Positions 33,946 to 44,243 of a DNA stretch of 64,000 nt are shown one piece after another (the stretch's first letter is position 1; each line of letters starts with the position of its first letter). The notes below the pieces were generated by a model. That model saw only the letters and a list, made by a program, of their open reading frames with translations. It was not told where the DNA came from and made no database searches. The position numbers and the translations under genes are program-made. This stretch comes from Acarospora socialis (Eukaryota; Ascomycota; Lecanoromycetes; Acarosporales; Acarosporaceae), in the NCBI GenBank assembly GCA_025617375.2, contig JAMYGW020000003.1:806001-870000 (forward strand), given 5' to 3'.

Positions 33946-34587
33946 GGTTCAGTAGGACGGTCCACAGTCATATGGCCTTATCGCCTTGATGATGGATTGA
34001 GTTCCAAGTATTGGTAGTATTCACTAAAGGTTCGTCGATCATGTGTAGAAGCATTTGTGCAGTCCCTGTAAAACCATATTCTAGCATCAAATCACAATAT
34101 GTGCAGCACATACAAGAATCTATTTGGTTCAATTATGATAGTAAATGAATACAGCGACGGACAACGAGAGAGTGTTTACTCTATGGAACGCGTTCATACT
34201 CTACATTTGTTTGGGCAAGTTTCATCGGCCCAATCAGAACGGTTGGCGTCGGGCCGGGCCGCCATGTGCGAACATCCTCATCACGGTAACTTACCGTTAC
34301 TTGCCCCTTCAGCGGACAATGGCATTGTTTGGTCTTCCTATCGCAGTGGCATTGTCTTTGAGAGTATCTACTCTCCAATTTTCTTTGTTCCTATGTGCCA
34401 AGTCGTTCGTTCCTTTGTCGTTATCAGATTTGCTTTGTGTACAGTCAATAACAATGGCATTGTTTATCTACAGCGATATGCACTGTTCTCAGAATATATC
34501 TATATATATGGTGTTCTCCAGGCCCTGTTTGTACAGTATCGTACTCTAGATCCAAGAATTCCATCAAACAAAACCAAGCAGCCCAAC
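33946..34587. promoter_or_regulatory. Divergent region VAC14 / unrecognised acidic protein gene
   Basis: A TATA-rich run (aatatatctatatatat) lies at 34493-34509, about 80 bp before the ATG at 34588. Three copies of a motif like CARTGGCATTGTYT occur at about 34317-34330, 34346-34359 and 34451-34465. The plus-strand frame of the next gene stays open back to about 34099 by chance or because of an upstream start. Confidence 0.45.
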
Positions 34588-35412
34588 ATGTGCCACCTAG
34601 TGGATCTCCCAGCGCGCCGCTTTGAGGCCCTCTACGAGCAGATAGTGGAGGATCTTGAATACAGAGACGGTGAGCCTACCGAGGGCGCGCCCCCTCTTCC
34701 GGAGTTCATAGAAGATAACGTCCCTATGGCAGACGCATCACCGGACCTGCTAGACTACCGCTTCGCCCAGGACCTCGAATCACTTTGGCCAGCAAGGGAA
34801 GAAAGATGGGCAGAAATCCCAGAAGCCCGGGGAAACAATTGGCTCATCGCTCATCTGGAACGAACCTTCGACGAAGCCGTCTCCGAATGGGCTTACGACG
34901 AGAACTTCTCCCCCTACTACGACGACTACTTTCTCCGCCGCTTCCTCCGCCACCTGCCCAGGAAAATGGATTTTGACTCCTGGGTCGGCAAAGCCCTCAT
35001 CGAGCACGTGGCGTGGAGGCATAACATCCCTGTGGACAGGATCCGCCCCTCAGAAGACGGGAAGACGCTGACATATGTGGTAGGAGACTATTGGCCGCAC
35101 AAATGGGCGAAAGTCCTGCCCAAAATCGCCGCGGAACTCGACGCCATCCCCACCTTTCTCTTCGACCTGGCGCTAGAATACGCCATCTGGCTGCCTTATG
35201 AGATGCAGCTGATCAGCCCCATTGAAGACGAAGATCTCCTGGACCGGTACCGCCGAGGCCACTACTCGATGAGCCCGCAAACTTTGAGGCCTTACAGCGA
35301 GAACGGGTGCAGTGATTACTATTTGAACTGCCAGATGCATACGCGGGCCGTTTTGGGATATGATTGGTTCGAGTTGGCGTTCTACAAACTCACCAGTAAT
35401 ATGCACTGGTGA
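34588..35412 (+). CDS. Unrecognised acidic protein, 274 residues
   Basis: A single exon from the ATG at 34588 (context caacATGt) gives 274 residues. I recognise no family. It is acidic and rich in Tyr/Trp/Asp, with FAQDLESLWPAREERWAEIP, FSPYYDDYFLRRFLRHLPRK, KWAKVLPKIAAELDAIPTFL and GYDWFELAFYKLT. No signal peptide or TM segment is evident, and it is probably a globular cytosolic protein. The frame is open for about 160 more codons upstream (to 34099). I prefer 34588 because a TATA-like run precedes it and the upstream residues look random. Clean codon use argues for a real gene, possibly lineage-specific. Confidence 0.6.
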   Translation: MCHLVDLPARRFEALYEQIVEDLEYRDGEPTEGAPPLPEFIEDNVPMADASPDLLDYRFAQDLESLWPAREERWAEIPEARGNNWLIAHLERTFDEAVSEWAYDENFSPYYDDYFLRRFLRHLPRKMDFDSWVGKALIEHVAWRHNIPVDRIRPSEDGKTLTYVVGDYWPHKWAKVLPKIAAELDAIPTFLFDLALEYAIWLPYEMQLISPIEDEDLLDRYRRGHYSMSPQTLRPYSENGCSDYYLNCQMHTRAVLGYDWFELAFYKLTSNMHW

Positions 35413-35793
35413 GTGATACTTACCTTGCCCCTAATACTATCTCTTCAAACAATTCATGCCCTTACCATCTATTGAAGTACCTATACCCTTATCTCTTGCT
35501 GAGTACCTGTTATGCATCCAATGTGACTGATTGTGCCCGAAGTTCTAGCTCAGCCGTACAAACCCATGGACACGAACAGTATCGGATCCAGATCGAAGTT
35601 GTATCTGCTATGGCGAGCCGGGCAAGAAGGTCTATGCCTTTCTCACTGTAGAAAAGATCTGCTTTAATTTAGTTGTATTATTATTTATGGCCGTAAGGAT
35701 CGTTTCTCTAGTCCAAGCCATCATAAGAAGCATGCAAACCAGCAAATTCTAGCAACGCCACACCAATGCAATCCCAGTACTCCAGGCCAACGC
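35413..35793. other. Convergent intergenic, nothing recognised
   Basis: About 380 bp between the acidic protein gene and the RAD54 3' end. It contains AT-rich tttaatttagttgtattatt near 35665, a likely 3'-end region. Confidence 0.4.
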
Positions 35794-38386
35794 TCAATGG
35801 CTTATATACTGGAACACGGCACTGACATCCTTCTCCGCCGTCTCCTGCCTCAATAGCAGATCCTGGATCTTACCTAACGGGCCCGTCCCGCCATCATTGA
35901 CAAAATGATTCCACGAGCTCGTGTCTCCGTAAAGCATAGCCGGTGCCTTCAAGAACTGTCTCCCATCCGGCTTACATCTCTTGCATTTGAAGGTGTCATG
36001 CGTGTCACTCGTAGTGTCCGGCTTGAATTGGAACAGTTCACGCAGAGAGTCGAGCGTGAAATGTCGTTCGACGTCTTCAGCCGAGTCTACCACGCAAGAC
36101 GACAGGGACTGTTTGTGTGACTGGCGCTGGAAGATCTTTTCTTCGATGGAGCCAGTGCTGATGAAGCGGTACACGAAGCAATCTTTCTTCTGTCCATCGC
36201 GCCACACACGCGCCAGAGCCTGCTGGTCCGCGGCAGGGTTCCAATCCGGGTCGAAGAGGACCAGTCGATTGGCGCCGATAAGGTTCAGACCACACCCACC
36301 AGCCTTGCTGCTCAGCAGAAAGACAAATTCTGCCCCATCGGGATCGTTGAACTTGTCGACCAATTTCTGCCGCTTGTTGACGTTCATCGTGCCATCAAGG
36401 CGAAGACAGCCGTAACCTCGAGATCGACACAGCTTGTCGAATATGTCGAGAGTTTGTGTGTAGTTACTAATGAGAACGATCTTATCGTTTGTGTCCTGTC
36501 GAATCCGGGCGAGCATCCTGTCAAGAACCTGCATTTTCCCCGAGTACCATGGCTTAACGTCTCGGTCCCGGCCTCTTGCGTCTTTCGGCACATAATCGTC
36601 AGGAAAGAACTTCTCGCAGCCAGGCAGATCGGTCGAAAGATCCAGTAAGTCAGGATGGTTGCATAATTTCTTGAGCATTCCAATTGCCTTCAGAGGTTGG
36701 CTTCCCTTGCCTCGAAGTAGGCTCTTGATGTCTGGGCTTTGGATGAAGTAGTTGTACAGATCCAATTGGAAGGGCGCAAGGTTGCAAAACACAACATGCT
36801 CATACTTGACCGGCAAGTACTTGGAAAGGATGTCGTTTGTGCGACGGATAATGAACTTGTTGACTAACGCCAGCAATTCTGCCAGGCACTCATCTCCTTT
36901 CTTGCGGTCTGCATCTGTGCCAGCCGCATCACGACCTCGAAGGATCGGGAGCTCATATTTCTTGCGAAACTCCATCTGCGTACCAAGAAGGTTCGGGTTC
37001 GCGAAGTTGAGAAGCGAAAAGTATTCGGACAGGTCATTCTGAATAGGTGTTCCCGACAGAATGACTCTTCTATCGACATTGAGAGCGTTGAGCGCTTTGA
37101 ACGTTTGGCTATCACTGTTCTTCAGTCTATGCCCTTCATCACATAGCAAAAGGCCGATAGGCGTATTGTTGAGCTCATCGACGTTCAGTCGCAAGGTCTC
37201 ATAAGACACGATAAGAACAGGTCTGACCACAGCTCGACCGCTGGCAATGGACCACTGCTTTAGTTGAGAGACCAGCTCCGCTTTTGATGCCTTGCCATCG
37301 ATGGCGAAAGGATTGATCGCATCCTTTCCAAGCCATTTTACTATTTCATAATCAGTCGAAAGCGCAATCTAATCTATTATTCGTAGATGTACCTAGTTCG
37401 TTTGCCCAGTTTCTGACCAGGCTTGACGGGCAAGCGATCACACATTTCTGTATTGTGGATTTCCCTGCGTCTGGAGATTGTTTGAGCAGGGTCCACATCA
37501 ACGCTATACATTGCAGCTGTTGCGATCAGCAACGATACCTTACGGACAGTTAATAACACTCACTGTTTTACCCAACCCCATCTCGTCAGCCATTATACAA
37601 CCATTGGCATTCTTGTCGATCAAACCTGTCGTACATCGATAAAGAAACTATCCAACTACATTAGCATTCTTTGTGCCACATGTACAAAGTCTCAGATGCC
37701 TACCTTGACACCTTCGACTTGATGTGGCCTTAGTACTTTAGCCAGCCTTGGGTCGATGACCACCGGTATCTTAGGATGCTCGGCCACCTGCTTCTTCAAA
37801 CCCAATATATCCGCTAAACTCTTGTGCATGATAGGCACGTCAAGCTTTGGCTTGTCATCTTCATCCTTCTTCTCGGTTTGTTCATTCGATACCGGCTTGT
37901 CATCAATGGTCGGATCATACAGGACAATTGCGAACTCCCCACTTGGGTCATGTAATGGTTTGGCCAGAAAAACCGCACCGATCCTCATCCCAAGTGTCGG
38001 TGCAGGCCGGAATGGATTGTAACTTCCAGTATTCTTGTTGACCAAGGGCACTGCAAAGCGCTGTCGAAATGTAGTGTCCTTATCCTTGACTTTAAAGACC
38101 GGGAATCTGTTGACGTCTCGATTGGCCAAGGCGAGACGATCTTCATTCGTCCACGGCTTTCCTCCATCCTCGGCGCTGCCATCTGCACCAGCATAACTGA
38201 TTTTGCAACGTTTTCGGGCAGGCTTCTCCGATGCACGAGTCGGCGTGGCGGTACCGGGACATCTGAAAGGTTTGATCAGACGATCTATAGACTGTGGTCC
38301 TCCGCCGTACAGTCGAGCGGCTTTCTGTGAGGTCGGGGTGTTTTCGCAATCGAGTCCAGCAACGACCGGCTTTGGTCGGTGCCTGT
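35794..38386 (-). CDS. RAD54: Rad54 Swi2/Snf2 DNA translocase (5' exon unresolved)
   Basis: Supported exons (minus): 38386-37704, 37647-37564, 37516-37393 and 37340-35794, about 811 residues. Rad54 remodels chromatin and drives branch migration with Rad51 in homologous recombination. The N-terminal part has KPVVAGLDCENTP, RLIKPFRCPGTATPTRASEK and FRQRFAVPLVNKN. Helicase motifs: I DEMGLGKT, II DEGHRLKNSD, III LSGTPIQND, V SSKAGGCGLNLIGANR and VI QALARVWRDGQ. The Zn-like C-terminal segment has CKRCKPDGRQ. The first exon is a problem. The obvious one (ATG at 38478, donor gtgagt at about 38429, intron ending at 38387) keeps phase into exon 2 but carries an in-frame TGA as its ninth codon. Confidence 0.9.
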
Positions 38387-38478
38387 CTCATGTAAGCTGG
38401 AGCGTCGCCTCTGCTGCGTTGTCCAAACTCACATCGATGAGACTGCTCAATTCAGTCTGTTTTTGCTTGTCGTGACAT

Positions 38479-38830
38479 CAATTTTCCATTCTCATATGCT
38501 TCGGCTCTGAATGTGTGAGAACAAACTAAAGCGAAGAGTTGTTGTTTTTGTTCGTTGGGTTTAGTACTTGCCCAGATAAGAGATATACGCGAAGCTTTGC
38601 CACCCGGGACGCGTCGAAGACACCTTCATGTGACCTCTAACTCTATCATACCTAACTACCTCCACCTTAGGTCGTAAGGATGCCCCACACCGGCAATTCA
38701 CAAGCTACCTTAGGTTGAAGTCACTCTCATCTATTAGCAAACATGTCGCAAGATTGACAACCAAGATGTGCGGCAAGATGTGCTCTGAACGTTCGATATT
38801 ACTCCAAGAATCTGCTCTATATTCATAGTT
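38479..38830. promoter_or_regulatory. Divergent promoter RAD54 / mitochondrial carrier with an MCB-like box
   Basis: ACGCGT at 38609-38614 matches the MluI cell-cycle box known to drive S-phase genes, including repair genes, in yeasts. Two ACCTTAGGT palindromes lie at 38664-38672 and 38707-38715. Assigning the box to RAD54 is inference from its position about 130 bp upstream of the 38478 ATG. Confidence 0.5.
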
Positions 38831-39890
38831 ATGACCTCGGACTTTTGGGCCGGCTACATCAGCGGTGCCGCGGGGATCCTGATAGGAAACCCGTTGGATA
38901 TATTAAAGGTCCGATTGCAAGCTGGAGAGTCCATTGCAGCTTCAGTACCGCAGTCAGTCACAGCTCAGTTCGAGAACGCTTCGTCCCTGATCAAGGGTAC
39001 GATGCTGCGGTGACAATATACCACTGCGCCTACCCAATGCTTATGGTTCGCAGGCGTGACAGCTCCTCTACTAGGCTATGGCGCTCTCAATGCTCTCCTC
39101 TTCGTATCATATAACCGTTCTCTGAGACTCCTGGACCCTTCGCTGGAAGATTTGACCAATCTCTCGGGCGTCAGTCTCTCCAAGATCTGGATTGCAGGTG
39201 CTGCAGGGGGGTTGGCTACGTGGGTAGTGTCAGCACCCACCGAGCTGATCAAATGCCGGGCGCAGATGAGCGCCAATGGACATAGCTCATGGACCATTGC
39301 CAAGGACGTGGTAAGAGACACTGGTGTTAGAGGTCTGTATTGTGGTGGCAGTGTCACGAGTATCCGAGATGCTGTGGGCTATGGGTTCTAGTAGGTAATC
39401 AACGAGATAGCAGACCTACACCCTGGTCCTATAGCTGAGATTACTAGTTTCTGGTCGTACGAACTAAGCAAACAATGGATGACGACTAGGAATGAAACGG
39501 AGAGACAGAAAGCCCTGAAGGTGCTGTTGTGTGGTGGACTCGCCGGCGTGGTTACCTGGGCATCTATCTTCCCTCTAGACGTGATTAAGACTCGAGTTCA
39601 AACGCAATCTATCCCCACGCACCAGGAGCAGCAGCTCCTGCTCGTGTCACCACAGCCAAAGCGAGTGGGCAGTCCCGTGCAGCGCGGCGCCATAGAGATG
39701 GCCAAGGATGCTTATAGGGTCGAAGGCATTCGTGTTTTCTTTCGCGGATTGAGCGTCTGCAGTGTCCGAGCCTTCATTGTCAACGCTGTGCAGGTACGTT
39801 GCTATGCGGAAACTGCTGCTGGACCTTCACTAAACAACTTAGTAGTGGACTGTGTACGAGTGGATCATGCAAGCACTAAAGCCACCATGA
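38831..39890 (+). CDS. Mitochondrial carrier family (SLC25) protein
   Basis: Exons 38831-38996, 39054-39390, 39448-39793 and 39846-39890 give 297 residues, the standard carrier length. Three ~100-residue repeats are seen, with signatures PLDILKVRLQ (about 22-31), APTELIKCRAQM (second repeat) and PLDVIKTRVQ (third repeat). Glycine-rich helices follow the family pattern: SGAAGILIGN, AGAAGGLATWVVSA and CGGLAGVVTWASI. The substrate cannot be read reliably; the pattern is nearest to carnitine/amino-acid-type carriers such as yeast Ymc1/Yfr045w. The short last exon (YEWIMQALKPP) completes helix six. The gene is divergent from RAD54, with about 350 bp between them. Confidence 0.85.
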
Positions 39891-40679
39891 TGTATATACT
39901 TGAAGTATACTTCGAAGTTTTCCCGCATTGCCAAAAGGAGCCTGAAGTCAAGCAGACTTGTTTACTGAGTGCTGCTCTCTTCAGTCAAGCTGAATTAAGA
40001 CGATCCATAGCTAGAGGTTTCATCGCACGGAATGCGAAGCTTTGGTGAAAGGCTCCACTTGGTTCATTATTGCAATTCGAGTACATATCCAACAAAAGTG
40101 TTCAGTCCTTTTCTATCCTATGCTGTTATAAGAGGCGCATAATCTTTCTTTCATCGACCTTGGATTCCGCAACACCGTTAACGGTGGGATCGTACTCTGA
40201 TGGCCCAATGCGACTTCACAATATATTATACCATTGGTGCATCAGACTTGAATATGCAGGGGAACCATCTACAACACTCACTTGACCCTCATATAAATCG
40301 TGCTTGTAGGGTAAATCATTGTTCACGCTAGTGCTATTACGGGTGGCTGGATTGGGGCTCGGCGGGTAATCCTGCTAGTCTATCCGTTTCCAGCTTAGTC
40401 CCACGGACCGCAGCTCTGTGCTGCTACTCGGCCCTTGCCCCTCAGATCTCAGCTCTATTTCTGTTTCCTTTCTCTATTCTACTCGTACATAATGCTTGTT
40501 AGCTATAAACATGATGCATAAGTGCGTTCGATTTCATCTCGATAAAACCTACAATTCTCATTTGCGCTGCAAGTCACCTTCCGAATCCCCTCGAGGGTAA
40601 CCTCTTTCCGATTCCTACAACGAACCATTAGATCCAGTCTCGCATTCAGAGAGGCTGCATCGACCTTGGACAGCAATAC
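39891..40679. other. Intergenic, nothing recognised
   Basis: About 790 bp with one TACTCGTAC motif at 40480-40488, roughly 190 bp before the NYN gene ATG. No coding signal was found. Confidence 0.4.
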
Positions 40680-42241
40680 ATGCTATCGCAAGCGCTAGAT
40701 CATTCGTGGGATCTTACACCTGTCATTGATCTTATTTACTCGTTATCGTCCCAAGATGATCCGTTCATAGCTCACAATGGTTCCCTACCATCGACAATAA
40801 CCCAGCCAACAGAGGGTGATGAGGATGGGTCACATGGTGAGGAGCAGAGACTCGGGAACTTCGATAAGCTATGGAAATTCCTCGGCCAGCCGTTTGATAC
40901 TCCACCTCCGATTATAGCACCTACCAATCTGGCGCTAAAGGACGGTACACCGGATGAAGGCCGGTGTAGTTCTGGTGTCCTTGAAGGCGAACAGACACTC
41001 GACTATCCAGTTAGATGGCAAGATGAGCTCCTTGGAACAAATCTAAGGAAAGATGAAGTCCTCCACGTGCCACTTGTTAGGCCGGAACCGAGCAAGCGGA
41101 AGAAGAAACCGAAGAAGCAACACGAGGAGATCCTCGTCAATGGTGGCCTTCCAATAATCAGTACCAGTAGCGGCGATGATTCCGATACTGGGCAGAAGCA
41201 GCTACCATCCACTCCAGATCGCAAGAGCATCATTTATGAGATAATCTGTGGCAAAACACCTAATGGAAGAAATTCTACTCTACATGGAATTTCTGTCCCA
41301 CCTGGCTCGAGTTCTCCTCTCAAACATATTAAGCCCTTCAACCTGAAGGACGGGCCACCCTCAAAAATCGGTCAATATAACTCACAATTGCAGTTTCACC
41401 CTCGAGATTATCTCTCGGCAGCTGCAAAGAAGGCAAAGTTAGTTCTAAATCTTTGCGAAAGGTTCCCAGCGGAGAAGGACTGCATTTTGGCGTTGGGCGC
41501 TCCAGAAAGTATGCAGGCGAGCGATTGTCTCGCTTCTACTGCCGTTCATGTTTTTGTTGATGTGTCCAATGTAAGCCTGGGCCTAATACCTCTCATCGAG
41601 TCTCGCAACTGACAACAAATTAGATAATGATTGGCTTCCACGATTCTTTCAAGACTTCACGGGGCATGCCGATTTCTACTCGCATCCCTCGCGTTCCGTT
41701 TTCTTTCCATAATCTCACACTCATTCTGGAGCGCGGTCGTCCCAGCGCGAAAAGAGTATTAGTTGGCTCGGACAAATTCCCTGTCATCGACGAGGCCAAG
41801 CAGATTGGCTACGAAACGAACATACTTGACAGAGTACACAAGGCGAAGGAGCTTACCCCTCGTCAAAAGAAATATCTCAGCGGAAATGGTACCTCCGAGC
41901 AGTCCAGCGGCTCCGAAACGACCGCTGTGTATGCTCCCCAGAAATGGGTTGAGCAAGCTGTGGACGAGATCCTACACCTAAAGATGATGGAAAGCATCGT
42001 TGATTCTAGAGAGCCGTCGACCATGGTTCTGGCCACCGGGGACGCGGCGGAAGCTGAGTACTCTCAAGGCTTTCTGAAGATGGTCGAACGGGCTTTGGAG
42101 AAGGGCTGGAAAGTTGAGCTTGTGAGTTTCAAGCAAAATACTAGTGGTGCGTACAGGAGAGGGGATTTCCGGGCCAAGTGGGGCAAAATGTTCAAGATCA
42201 TTGAACTTGACGACTACACCGAAGAGCTCGTGGCTGTATGA
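40680..42241 (+). CDS. NYN-domain (PIN-like) putative ribonuclease
   Basis: Exons 40680-41570 and 41624-42241, with a 53-nt intron (branch aactgac), give 502 residues. The junction falls inside the first NYN strand: VHVFVDVSN|IMIGFHDS. The NYN core continues with RVLVGSDKF and VLATGDAAEAEYSQGFLKMV, then GWKVELVSFK and FKIIELDDY. NYN domains are PIN-fold, metal-dependent nucleases. Acidic residues D (VDVSN), D (ATGDA) and E/D near the end match the expected active-site layout. The N-terminal ~280 residues are mostly disordered, with a basic RKKKPKKQHEE stretch that may be a nuclear signal. The partner and RNA target are unknown. Confidence 0.8.
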
Positions 42242-43313
42242 GACGGATTTCCTTTATGTTCAATGGCACGTTTAGAGATGCCTTTCACATTCTGTGTTCA
42301 CACAAAACGATTAGGGACTTGAGAATACGGGCTCTTGCGGCGTGGCGTGGCATGGCGTGGTCCGGAAGGCTTCCGGGTTGTGGCCAAGAGGATGCTTGTC
42401 AAGGCTTCGAAGATCTTCGAACCAGTTGTAGCAAGGAGGGCTGGGTTTAGGGTCGAACGGATTAGTCATGACGTATATCTTGCGACCTAGGAATATATGA
42501 ATTCTTCTTACGAACTAGTAAACTCACCGCAGCGGATTCACTGTGACTTCGTCCTCAAATCGCTCTCGGCACTCTTCTATGGCCGACTTACTCGTATTAC
42601 CCTACAACCAAATATTCCTTTACCATCAACACTTCTCGATATCTCTATTGGAATCCAACAATTTAAGCGGCTTTCTTGTCGTCTAAAGACATGTTGAACC
42701 TTTAATCCATATGTATCTGGTAGGCAAGATCCTTGGTGTACAACGGATAAGCTGATGGGTGATTAGGTGAGACGCCTCATGGGTCTACGGATCGCATGCA
42801 CCTGTGCTCGTACCTATCTGACTTTTACTTGCAAACTGGAACTGGAACTCGCAGATGGAATTAAGATAGCTCCGCCGTTCGGGACTTTACCTGGTAACTT
42901 CCTTTACATGACATGGAATATCTTGACGGCTACGATCCCGGTCCGGACTCCGAATAAGCCTCGTCAATTCATGAGATATTCCATCTATCATTCATGAGAT
43001 GACGATGCGGGAGTTCTTGCGAGATTACAGGTACCCATGCTTTCAGATCTCGGCATGACGGATCATCTGCAGCCCGGCTTGGGTTCGATGCATCGTAATC
43101 ACGTTGCACCGAACTAGAATGCGACCGGTGTAACCAGAGCCTCAGAACCCTAGATAAAAGGCTGAGTTAAACACCTTGCGAACCAGAGATTGTTCTTCAA
43201 TATATTTATTTCGGCGCTCGTTTTGGATCAGTCCTCGAAGGTTTTCACTCATACTGTTACCTTGGCTTATCTTTCCAGCCAATCAAATTTGAGAAGCCTC
43301 ACAAGCAACCATA
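42242..43313. other. Intergenic, nothing recognised
   Basis: About 1.07 kb with a short ggcgtggc repeat near 42338-42360. No gene is supported. Confidence 0.4.
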
Positions 43314-44243
43314 ATGTGGTCTATCTCGACGATAGCCGCCGCATGCCTCGGTGTTCTGTCCATCACAGCTACTACCGCTGTGGCAGACGTGGTAGCTCCA
43401 CCGGCTCCGGCCCGATATGGCACGCTTTCCTTCAAAACGGAAGGATATATCACCCGCGTTACATTTAACAATCCTCCCATCAACCTCGTCGACGCCCATC
43501 TCGTAACAGATTTGTATGACTTCCTAGTCTCCCTTCAGCCACAGAACCGGACCACACCTTCTCCGAAAGTCGTCATCTTCGACAGCGCCAACCCCGACTT
43601 CTTCCTAGCGCACACAGACCTCAACTTCATCATCTTGAATCCTCCGCCAGACATCGCCGCAGCGTCCAGCAAATATGTCTTGATCACTCAGCTCCTTCAA
43701 AGCATCACTTCGACGGCGTTCATGGCCGAGATCAATGGTCGCGCAGTTGGGGCTGGCCACGAGCTTTCCGCACAAATGGACATGCGCTTCGCCGGACCCA
43801 AGGCTCACGCAGGACCGACAGAAAATGCCCTCGGTCTATTTGCCGGAGCCGGAGGACAGTTGTTCTTAGGCTCATTGGTAAACAAAGGACGAGCAATGGA
43901 GTACGCGTTGGCTGCGAAGACGTTCGATGGACCCACAGGAGCGGCAATCGGCTGGTTCAATCACTATTACGAGACTCAGGAGGCATTGACAAGCGCCGTC
44001 GACAGCCTCGCTCAGCGCATCGCCCTGTTCCCCGCAGATGGTCTCAACGAAACGAAAACCTCCTTGAGCTACCTCAACCCGCCTCCATCGGCCTTCGCCG
44101 TCGACGCTGCGGCATTCGCTGTGCTGGATCCTAAGCCCCTCCAGCAAGGCCTGCTCAAGAAGTTCATTTCGCTGTCGCAGAAGCAGACAAGGAGTCCGTT
44201 CGAGCTGAATCTCACTGACAGCCTTGTCCAGCTGTATGACTAG
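43314..44243 (+). CDS. Crotonase/enoyl-CoA hydratase-fold protein with an apparent signal peptide
   Basis: A single exon (no intron, unlike most neighbours) gives 309 residues. Residues 1-24 (MWSISTIAAACLGVLSITAT, then TAVADV) look like a classical secretory signal with cleavage near AVA-DV. The crotonase fold follows: SFKTEGYITRVTFNNPPINL, VVIFDSANPDFFLAHTDLNF, FMAEINGRAVGAGHELSAQM (oxyanion-hole region) and FAGPKAHAGPTENALGLFAG, with C-terminal helices. Several N-x-S/T sequons are present. Usual family members act on acyl-CoA in mitochondria or peroxisomes, so export is unexpected. The GGG-type turn here is GRAVGAGHE and the usual second catalytic Glu is not obvious, so activity on CoA esters is doubtful. 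Confidence 0.8.
   Translation: MWSISTIAAACLGVLSITATTAVADVVAPPAPARYGTLSFKTEGYITRVTFNNPPINLVDAHLVTDLYDFLVSLQPQNRTTPSPKVVIFDSANPDFFLAHTDLNFIILNPPPDIAAASSKYVLITQLLQSITSTAFMAEINGRAVGAGHELSAQMDMRFAGPKAHAGPTENALGLFAGAGGQLFLGSLVNKGRAMEYALAAKTFDGPTGAAIGWFNHYYETQEALTSAVDSLAQRIALFPADGLNETKTSLSYLNPPPSAFAVDAAAFAVLDPKPLQQGLLKKFISLSQKQTRSPFELNLTDSLVQLYD

Noticed and set aside
34099-34587. Upstream 163-codon extension of the acidic protein
   Set aside because: The residues look random and the stretch contains a TATA-like run and repeated promoter-type motifs; the ATG at 34588 is a better start, though an upstream start is not excluded.
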